Origin: Mnemiopsis leidyi
Lineage: Eukaryota > Ctenophora > Tentaculata > Lobata > Bolinopsidae
Direction: 5' to 3'
DNA length: 27,027 nt
Assembly: GCA_000226015.1 (NCBI GenBank)
Contig: JH153392.1
Span: forward strand, 34,148 to 61,174
Numbering within the stretch: the first letter of the stretch is position 1; every line of letters begins with the position of its first letter. The notes under the pieces are model-generated. The model searched no databases and was not told the DNA's origin. It saw only the letters and a list, made by a program, of their open reading frames with translations. Made by a program: the position numbers and the translations under genes. Below are positions 21,501 through 27,027 of this stretch, piece after piece.

Positions 21501-24075
21501 TCAGCGAACGGAACTCTGATTCAGAAATTCTGGTACTGATACGGGCAGATAATTTTGTAATTTTGAACCAAGCCATTCAGCTGACTTAGAACAAGCAAGT
21601 ATATGAAGTCAGCTGGCAGTAAGCTGACACTGTACCTTTAATTTGCTTTCCTGATAAGGGCACCTCGTGGCGGCAATTCACGGTTGAGGAAAGTCATCAA
21701 ATTTCTTACTTTCTGAAAGTTTGGTCTGTTGACTAGTTTGGTTGTCAAATCAATTCATTTGTATTGAAAATATAAACACACTGATTTTTGAGCGATTTTT
21801 CAGTGTTTTACGTTTTTGTGAGCTTAAAGTTTATCGGCAAGTAGTTTAATACAGACGGCAACAATTTTTAGACACACAATTTCATAAAAAGAGTTAAACA
21901 TTTCCTAACTTTCAGGTATGGCTGCAAGTGTAAGGCCAATCTATGCAATTTTTGCCCTTGTTCTCCTACAAATAGGAGAATTTTCTGCTAAACTTCCCAA
22001 AATTAAAGTGAGACAAGACGGTCACTTTGTGGATGACACCGGCAGAGTTCGGATATTTCACGGTTTTAACGCAGTCAACAAAGCGTTTCCATGGTACCCA
22101 CAACACATGAGCAACAGGTCGCTCGTAAAGCACTACAAAGAGTGGGGTTTTAACGCAGTCCGACTAGGAACTATGTGGTCCGGAGTCGAGCCACAACAAG
22201 GAAAGTACAACGAAACTTACCTCCAAGTTATCAGAGACCAGCTTAGTAATCTCGCTGACAACGGCCTCTACGCTTTTCTCGACATGCACCAGGACGTCCT
22301 CTCCAAGAGGTTCGGAACATACGACGGAGCACCTTCCTGGCTGGTGGATCTCCTCCCCAAGGCGAACAACCCCTACCCCTGGCCATGGAAGTCGGCTAAG
22401 GATTTCAGCAATTGGGGTTTACAGTATCTAACTGAAGATTGCGGGGTTGCTTTTCAAGGAATTTACGACAACGCAAATCACTCTCAGGACATGCTGATAG
22501 CATTCTGGAAGAAAATAGCCTCAACATTTAAAGATGTGACCAGTGTGTTGGGGTACGAGCTGATAAACGAGCCCTGGGCAGGTAACGTCTGGAAGGATCC
22601 CCTCTTGTTTCTACCAGGAAAAGCAGGATCTCAGAATCTTCTCCCGATGTACCACAACATCGCTAGAGCTATCAGGGAAGTAGATAACGACACCATCATC
22701 ATGTACGAACCTGTCACCTGGGGGATCTGGTTCAACGGAGAGTTTGGAACAGGGTTTGACACTGTTCCAGGAGGACCAGAGTACAGGGACCGGAGTGTTC
22801 TCTCCTATCATCTCTACTGTTGGATCAAGTCAGGTGACAGTGAACCTCTCTCATTTTTAGACAGGGTTGTGTGTGATGATATACTGGCTGCTGACGTTCT
22901 CTCTAACGCGAGAAAAGAGTTCACTCGGACAGGGGGAGGAGGTTTCCTCACCGAGTTTGGGGAATGCGACCCGGACGGTCGAAAGAACTCATCCAACACG
23001 ATCCTCTGTGAAACTGCCCTGAAGTTGGCCGACAAGAATTTAGCGTCTTGGACCTACTGGGACACGGACTTCTTTGATGGGAACGGAAACATTCAATGGA
23101 ACAATGTAAAACCATTCATCAGGGCTTTTCCCAGAGCTATTTCTGGAACTCCCTCCCGACTCTCGTGGGAGCCTGATACTCACTCGATGGAGTTCAGCTA
23201 CTTGCTTGATCCTAAAATCTCTGCCCCAACTGAGATATTCGTTCCTCCACTGTACTTCGGGGAGGGAATGGTGGTGAGTGTATCCGACTCGGTTGTTTAC
23301 AGTTTCGACAAAGACAACCATGTGTTGCTGGTTCGACCTAAGGATTCGGTGTCCAAACCGTTAGAGGTCAAGATTTACTTAACACCTAAATATTCGGTAT
23401 CGAGAAAATCTCTGACCTTCTAATCCAATCTGGAGTATATGGTTGGTAAACATTCCGAAAACATGGACTTAAACGCACTTAAGATTAATAATAATCTGGA
23501 AGTTTTTTACCGTGGTTCCTCTATCGTTAGCGTAGTTGAGTTCAGCTGAACAGTTTTTAGACCTTTCATATTTTTGTGTCATAAAACAGCAAACTATTGC
23601 CGACCCCTCCACTCCAGTAGCCATCGCCTCATTGATATTTCCTACAGAGAATATAAATCCTATTCGAGTAGCTGGGCTATAGATTTGCAAACTTTTTTAA
23701 TCAAAATGAGATTGAAATCTTTTATCGATCTTTATCGAGTAGAACAGTCATCCGCAAAAGTTTCCAATGACGTAACTAAAAACTCACCAGTCACTCCACC
23801 ATGAATGTCCATCCAGACGTTAATCCCATGTTCGACAATCAGGTCGTATACTTTAGCTACCAACTCTTGATTATCCCATTGGTAACTCAGCATGATGTGT
23901 CTATCACCCATCTGAAATAGAGAGGGGTTGAGGAACGAGGGACGAGGGACGAGGGACGAGGGACGAGGGACGAGGGACGAGGGACGAGGGACGAGGGACG
24001 AGGGACGAGTGGTTAAGATAATGATGTCGAGTTTACCTGATCTTTGAGGGCTTCTTGAACGGTAGAAAAATCCAT
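17209..24075 (-). CDS. Predicted TIR-galectin fusion protein: TIR domain, basic linker, three galectin CRDs
   Basis: Minus-strand exons in order are 24075-24037, 23911-23788, 23641-23511, 19409-19235, 19093-19001, 18825-18731 and 18513-17209 (stop). Every junction is phase consistent, giving about 653 residues. Residues 16-150 form a TIR domain (YQW at 23-25, VWMDIHGG at 45-52, SKNCSAE with Glu88, GWLGI at 118-122, WIDF at 129-132). Residues 158-189 are a lysine-rich linker (NKKKAPAPKKKKQR). The rest is three galectin CRDs. There is no signal peptide, so the protein is expected to be cytosolic, as galectins and TIR proteins are. TIR domains signal by self-assembly or cleave NAD; galectins bind beta-galactosides. 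A glycan-triggered immune sensor is an inference. The weakest junction is the 19235 donor (CAG|GTTGGG). The alternative is a TIR gene next to a separate galectin gene starting at 18820. Confidence 0.7.
18731..18825 (-). other. Galectin exon a (first strands of CRD1)
   Basis: The acceptor GCTACTACAG ends just before GAAAAATGG. The split codon with the linker exon gives G-K-M-A-T-G, so the Met at 18820 would be internal in the fusion. The exon encodes GTVIELPDESSITIPLNQPL and stops at GAG|GTAACT. If the fusion model is wrong, this Met is the start of a 464-residue galectin. Confidence 0.8.
19001..19093 (-). other. Linker exon (lysine-rich)
   Basis: The acceptor AAAAAATTCAG is in phase with the preceding donor. 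The exon encodes TPVGKMVTLKSGMNKKKAPA followed by PKKKKQRAVA and ends at a strong donor G|GTAAGG. If the donor were unused the frame would stop after three more codons. No minus-strand AATAAA occurs in the 174-base gap before the galectin exon, which favours splicing onward. Confidence 0.7.
19235..19409 (-). other. TIR exon 4 (C-terminal TIR region)
   Basis: Acceptor AAACTACCCTCAG, then IVPCMAQNRTEEGNPYRASG, WLGILTAGKLWIDF and a helix ending QLLTE. This is the last third of the same TIR domain. Joined in phase 0 to exon 3 it restores an uninterrupted domain of normal length. The donor CAG|GTTGGG is non-ideal. If unspliced, the frame ends 23 codons later. Confidence 0.85.
19716..19721 (-). terminator. 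Polyadenylation signal of endoglycoceramidase A
   Basis: AATAAA on the minus strand, about 28 bases after the stop codon of the 19749-21245 gene. Confidence 0.6.
19749..21245 (-). CDS. Endoglycoceramidase-like glycoside hydrolase family 5 enzyme, copy A
   Basis: An intronless 498-residue protein. It has an N-terminal hydrophobic signal (MSIFVVLVLVFLQLG), then a GH5 barrel: GFNAVRLGTMWSGVEP, FLDMHQDV, LGYELINEPWAG with acid/base Glu219, FFLTEFGG with nucleophile Glu348, SWTYWDEDFFDG, then a C-terminal beta domain. Endoglycoceramidases (EC 3.2.1.123) release the whole oligosaccharide from glycosphingolipids and are known from cnidarians. A secreted or lysosomal/digestive enzyme is expected. 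An acceptor (TTTCATTTAG) lies 16 bases before the ATG. It sits inside intron 3 of the TIR-galectin gene on the same strand, and opposite to copy B. Confidence 0.92.
   Translation of the reverse strand: MTNSMSIFVVLVLVFLQLGEVSTKFSRIKVRQDGHFVDNTGRVRIFHGFNAVNKAFPWYPQHMSNRSLVKHYKEWGFNAVRLGTMWSGVEPQQGKYNETYLQVIRDQLSNLADNGLYAFLDMHQDVLSKRFGTYDGAPSWLVGLLPKANNPYPWPWNSTKPFYGGNWAKQYLTEDCGVAFQGLYDNVNHSQDMLIAFWKKVASTFKDVTSVLGYELINEPWAGNVWKDPLLFLPGKAGSQNLLPMYHRIARAIREVDNDTIIMYEPVTWGYVLNGETLGTGMEMVPGGPQFMDRSALSYHLYCWLHDGTHDPLTLFQKVVCDEIQARDIISTAREDIRQTGGGFFLTEFGGCQPDGNKNSSDTVQCEDMMRIADDHFASWTYWDEDFFDGQGHVQWNILKPFVRAYPRATAGTPLKLTWDPDTYSMGYDFFLDPEIDAPTEIFIPPMYYPLGIIVTITEGLIYEFDKENHVLLFRPDKSKIKKPERAFIHTMPKTWNK
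21246..21917. promoter_or_regulatory. Shared divergent intergenic region of the endoglycoceramidase pair
   Basis: About 670 bases separate the two start codons. GTCAGCT or its complement occurs five times: 21363-21369 and 21377-21383 (within a 14-base direct repeat), 21579-21585, 21608-21614 and 21622-21628 (the last two forming a 7-bp hairpin). This density suggests a shared regulatory element for both genes. No clear TATA box was assigned. Confidence 0.45.
21918..23423 (+). CDS. Endoglycoceramidase-like glycoside hydrolase family 5 enzyme, copy B
   Basis: An intronless 501-residue paralogue of copy A in the opposite orientation. The signal peptide is around IYAIFALVLLQIG. Catalytic Glu218 lies in INEPWAG and Glu346 in FLTEFGEC; SWTYWDTDFFDG is conserved. 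Residues about 30-143 differ from copy A at only two positions, whereas the C-terminal half is much more diverged (for example LHDGTHDPL against IKSGDSEPL), so substrate preference may differ. The acceptor CCTAACTTTCAG lies two bases before the ATG. No canonical AATAAA was found just downstream; the opposite-strand TIR exon 3 begins 88 bases after the stop. Confidence 0.92.
   Translation: MAASVRPIYAIFALVLLQIGEFSAKLPKIKVRQDGHFVDDTGRVRIFHGFNAVNKAFPWYPQHMSNRSLVKHYKEWGFNAVRLGTMWSGVEPQQGKYNETYLQVIRDQLSNLADNGLYAFLDMHQDVLSKRFGTYDGAPSWLVDLLPKANNPYPWPWKSAKDFSNWGLQYLTEDCGVAFQGIYDNANHSQDMLIAFWKKIASTFKDVTSVLGYELINEPWAGNVWKDPLLFLPGKAGSQNLLPMYHNIARAIREVDNDTIIMYEPVTWGIWFNGEFGTGFDTVPGGPEYRDRSVLSYHLYCWIKSGDSEPLSFLDRVVCDDILAADVLSNARKEFTRTGGGGFLTEFGECDPDGRKNSSNTILCETALKLADKNLASWTYWDTDFFDGNGNIQWNNVKPFIRAFPRAISGTPSRLSWEPDTHSMEFSYLLDPKISAPTEIFVPPLYFGEGMVVSVSDSVVYSFDKDNHVLLVRPKDSVSKPLEVKIYLTPKYSVSRKSLTF
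23511..23641 (-). other. TIR exon 3 (central TIR region with conserved Glu)
   Basis: The acceptor ATTCTCTGTAG is followed, through a split Gly codon, by NINEAMATGVEGSAIVCCFM and the SKNCSAELNYA helix. The Glu in this helix sits where NAD-cleaving TIRs carry the catalytic Glu. The donor is ACG|GTAAAA. An intron of about 4.1 kb follows, which holds two endoglycoceramidase genes. Confidence 0.88.
23788..23911 (-). other. TIR exon 2 (N-terminal half of the TIR domain)
   Basis: The acceptor CCTCTATTTCAG precedes MGDRHIMLSYQWDNQE. The exon continues through the second beta strand, VWMDIHGG, to the donor G|GTGAGT. Strand A and the BB-loop region are in the order expected for the TIR family with a YQWD motif seen in many marine invertebrates. 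Confidence 0.88.
23935..24009. repeat. Perfect 7-bp minisatellite (ACGAGGG), about 10.7 copies
   Basis: It runs 75 bases without interruption and makes up most of the 125-base intron between TIR-galectin exons 1 and 2. The array ends about two dozen bases from each splice site. Copy number is likely to vary between individuals. Confidence 0.95.
24037..24075 (-). other. TIR-galectin exon 1 (start codon)
   Basis: It encodes MDFSTVQEALKDQ, a typical short leader of invertebrate TIR proteins, and ends at CAG|GTAAAC. An acceptor (ACTATTTTCCAG) lies eight bases before the ATG, so a spliced leader or 5' UTR exon probably joins here. Confidence 0.7.
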
Positions 24076-24180
24076 GACTACTACTGGAAAATAGTTTTCG
24101 CAGTTTAATTAATCTATTTTTCAATCGATTTTGGCAAGTACATTTCATAGCATTCAAAGTTGAATAATTTCAAAGCTAAC

Positions 24181-24260
24181 ATTGACGAGATGATAATGAT
24201 TTCCGTCTAACGTTCTAACGGAGAGCAGCAAGCTGCGAGCCGCGCGCGAGTCGGGTAACA
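24181..24260 (-). repeat. Dispersed repeat, copy 2 (inverted relative to 3941-4003)
   Basis: The reverse strand reads TGTTACCCGACTCGCGC, a CG-rich insertion, CGTTAGAACGTTAGACGGA and TATCATCTCGTCAA, the same order as copy 1. It lies about 100 bases upstream of the TIR-galectin start codon. Confidence 0.55.
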
Positions 24261-26732
24261 CCTCGATGCAAAGCTAACACTATCAAATTAGAATAACGTA
24301 ATTGATGCATCCGCAAGAATGCGCTGTAGGTACACCATGCAAAGGCAATTAGTGAAGGTGATAATGAAGAATATTATTATGCTAAAATAAGGTTATATTG
24401 AGATAAAAAACTGCAAAATATAAAAAAGGTAAGAGAGTAAGAGTGTATAACTTAATCGCAGACTCAGCGCCAGAAGAAAACGACAAATGGTATGATAATA
24501 GAAAAATTATGCAATAATCAAATCGAGAGTATCATAAACTATGTTAATCTGCAATGTTAAATTTACACCTCACTTTAATACTTTAATACCACACTTCTCT
24601 CTTCACGCTTTTGTCATACTTTGTGTGTGTATAATGTGTCTCCCATGCGGGGTAAAATTTATATTGAGCAATCTTCTTGTAATATATCATTTTGTAAAAG
24701 TTCGAAACAGAAAATGCAGAGAAGCTAATTGAAATCAATGAAAATATTGCTCTTCATTACACTAACTGATCGCTATAAACCGTCCGAAAATGATCAATAA
24801 TTGGATACTAAAAACTCTTCAATAAATCGGACTATTCATCTTCATCTATACCCGCGGTGGTAAAAATATTCTTGATTTCACAAATAACTATCATCTTATC
24901 ATTGTACCTAGCATTCATGCTAGAGAGATACGTGTCACCAAATTCTTAAAATCGTCTAAAAATGGAGAAAATTAATAAGATATAAGAACTCTTTGCAATA
25001 TGACCGGTATTAATATTATGACCGGTTTTTGCGTTCTGCATGATTATCCGTAATTAATTGATGACGGATCGAATCGGATCCGCAGCTGAGTACTCTGGTG
25101 AATCCGCCAGATTTCTCAGTCCACAATTTACGCCCGTGTCAGAGCTACATTCCCTATTATAATCATGATAATCGGTTCAGATCAGACAGTGTAACAAATT
25201 ACAGTCAGATCGCGATGATTATTTGCGAAAATATTTTTATTTTCAAATGTAGAATATGGTTTTGATATCTATAAGGTGCTTATGGCCTCAGGATGCTCTT
25301 TTAAGTACTAAGTACTACTACTACCATGTATAATATGTAGACGAATTCAATTTTTCACTAGTAGTAACACTGAAAAGGCTGAATCAAAATCGGTGCATTT
25401 AAAAGATTACTTTTATCCAATGCGAAATCGGATTCCATCGATTTTCATTGGTGTTCAGTCAACTTCAGCAAATAAGTGTTAGCATATTTGATGACGTTTT
25501 TATGTGATAAAACGTTATAACTTCAAGTTCAACTAGAGCGACTACAGCTATAAATTTGCAACTATACGAGAATAACAAGTTTTCCATGAAACGCTCTCTC
25601 TCTTTTTTATATTGATATTCGTACCGCCACCGGCCGTCGAAGAAAGCGAATTGCATGCAAAGCAATGTGTACATCGGTTTTAAATGATGCATTAAATGGG
25701 GTTGAAGTTGAACAGAAACGTGCAGTGTATTTTCTGTATCGAAGTAAGAGCATTAAGTTTAACAAGAAGCTTTAAATAGCAGCTTATAGCTAGTTTGGGA
25801 TGTGCAAAGAATGTACAGTTAAGATGGTGTACCGTAGTGGAACCCAAATTTGACTTGATTGTCCTAATGACCAAACTTATTTTGCTTGGTGAGGCAGCGT
25901 AATTAGGAGGGTTGTGGCAATCATCGCCATTCAAATTCGTTGAAATGGCAGGATCACGTATACTTTGCAGTACTAATACTTAATAGTAATATAAACTACA
26001 TACTATATAAGTAGGTTATAACATAGTTGTAGCGCATTCTTTAGTTCTACTATATCATAGCAGAACTACTGTATTCTACTGTATATGTTATTATATAGAA
26101 CTGCATTGCAAATCATTCGTCTGACCCGATTAATGTTATCTATAGATTGAATCTTGCAAAATAGTTTTATTCCATTGACAAGATATCAAACTAGGCATAA
26201 ATTTGAAGAGGCATAGATTTATTGAGCATAGATTTATTGAGCAGCCCATAATTTACCACCCTTTTCCAGTGATCAAGGCGAAAACTAAGATCTACAAGCT
26301 GAAATAAAACTTAAACGACCGTCACCAAGTGCAGATTCGTGGGCGAAAAATGTGGTCGAACAGCCCTCACGGTGTTATATTATCTAACTGTCATCAAGGA
26401 CACGTTTACAGAAGAAATACAATGTGAGTGTAATTACGTGCTGTGACCAGCCGTATACAGCTCGCACCGACGAAATTCGGAAATATTTTCGTGTACGACA
26501 GACCACCAGCATTTACATACACTATGATAGTGTGAACTATAACATATGTATTTCACAAATCGACTGATCTTATTCGGCTGGTTGAAAATTTCCAAACAGC
26601 CATGGAGAACTAACATTTATAAGTTATGTGGATTTTGGGAGTTTTTTTGTCTGTGGTATGACAAGTGACGACGTCATCTAGCTAAAGTCTACTGCTCAAC
26701 CCTGAAGACTATCTTGGAATCCTGGAATCTCC
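24261..26732. other. Intergenic region with no supported gene
   Basis: AT-rich sequence with only short open frames of poor protein-like composition. It contains a repeated ATGACCGGT near 25000-25025, a somewhat GC-richer patch at 25065-25150, a CTACTA/TAGTAG palindromic patch near 25305-25370, and a 15-base tandem duplication (CATAGATTTATTGAG) at about 26213-26242. It presumably includes the 5' region of the TIR-galectin gene. Confidence 0.45.
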
Positions 26733-27027
26733 ATGTTGTGTGTTTTGTTTTTTAGTATGCTGAGGCTGGGTACTTTTAACGTGCTTGGACTTTCAAAACC
26801 TGAGAAGCAGCACCTACTGGAGGAGGATTTTATGTCTTACGGGCTTGACATTCTTGCTATCCAGGAAACAAAGGTCATTAAGAACAAAGAACTTACATTG
26901 CCTAAGAATAACAAACTAATTTCATGAAGCAGACAAATCTTATAAATGGTATAGGTCATGGTGGCCTGGGTTTGTAGTCAGCAAGAATTGGCTCCTCACA
27001 TAGAAATGTTACTGTACATCAGTGACA
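26733..27027 (+). mobile_element. Decayed non-LTR retrotransposon endonuclease fragment
   Basis: The frame from about 26756 encodes LRLGTFNVLGLSKPEKQHLL and then GLDILAIQETKV, the first strands of an apurinic-type endonuclease (EEP) domain of LINE elements: the GTFNV motif and the IQET motif with its metal-binding Glu. After a stop at about 26925 the similarity continues in other frames (GIGHGGLG, FVVSKNWLLT), so at least one frameshift has occurred. The fragment is cut by the window end. The clade cannot be set from this piece; CR1/RTE-like elements are plausible. Confidence 0.75.

Overview
The window is metazoan nuclear DNA, most likely from a cnidarian and possibly a hydrozoan. Genes have short exons with GT...AG introns. 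Start codons sit just behind splice acceptors. The gene content (a TIR domain of the marine-invertebrate type, multi-CRD galectin repeats, endoglycoceramidases, a TMEM145-like protein) and AT-rich intergenic DNA full of minisatellites also fit. The lineage is an inference.

Left part (about 1-15400, + strand). A promoter-like block at 555-725 (CArG box, CACGTG, long palindrome, TATA) precedes unassigned coding-like stretches and then a multi-exon gene (11 exons recovered, 2336-15207). Its product is a TMEM145/GPR180-type GOST membrane protein; the N-terminus was not resolved. Its last intron (9447-15081) holds a complete intronless seven-transmembrane receptor gene on the same strand, followed by a 45-bp tandem repeat. 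Two other introns carry large tandem repeats (5310-5915 and about 14776-15049).

Middle (about 15400-17200). A CCAAT/TATA promoter-like block and a weakly supported two-exon small gene.

Right part (17209-24075, - strand). Spliced exons encode a TIR domain. A phase-compatible exon chain joins it through a lysine-rich linker to three galectin carbohydrate-recognition domains, predicting a TIR-galectin protein of about 653 residues. Intron 3 of this gene (19410-23510) contains two divergently transcribed intronless endoglycoceramidase genes, an inverted paralogous pair with a near-identical 5' tract that suggests gene conversion. The locus therefore combines a glycan-binding, TIR-bearing protein with secreted enzymes that cut glycans from glycosphingolipids. 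I consider this the most interesting content.

Far right (24076-27027). No gene was recognised until 26733, where a decayed non-LTR retrotransposon endonuclease fragment starts and runs off the window.

All exon boundaries come from reading splice consensus and phase by eye; no alignment or expression evidence was available.
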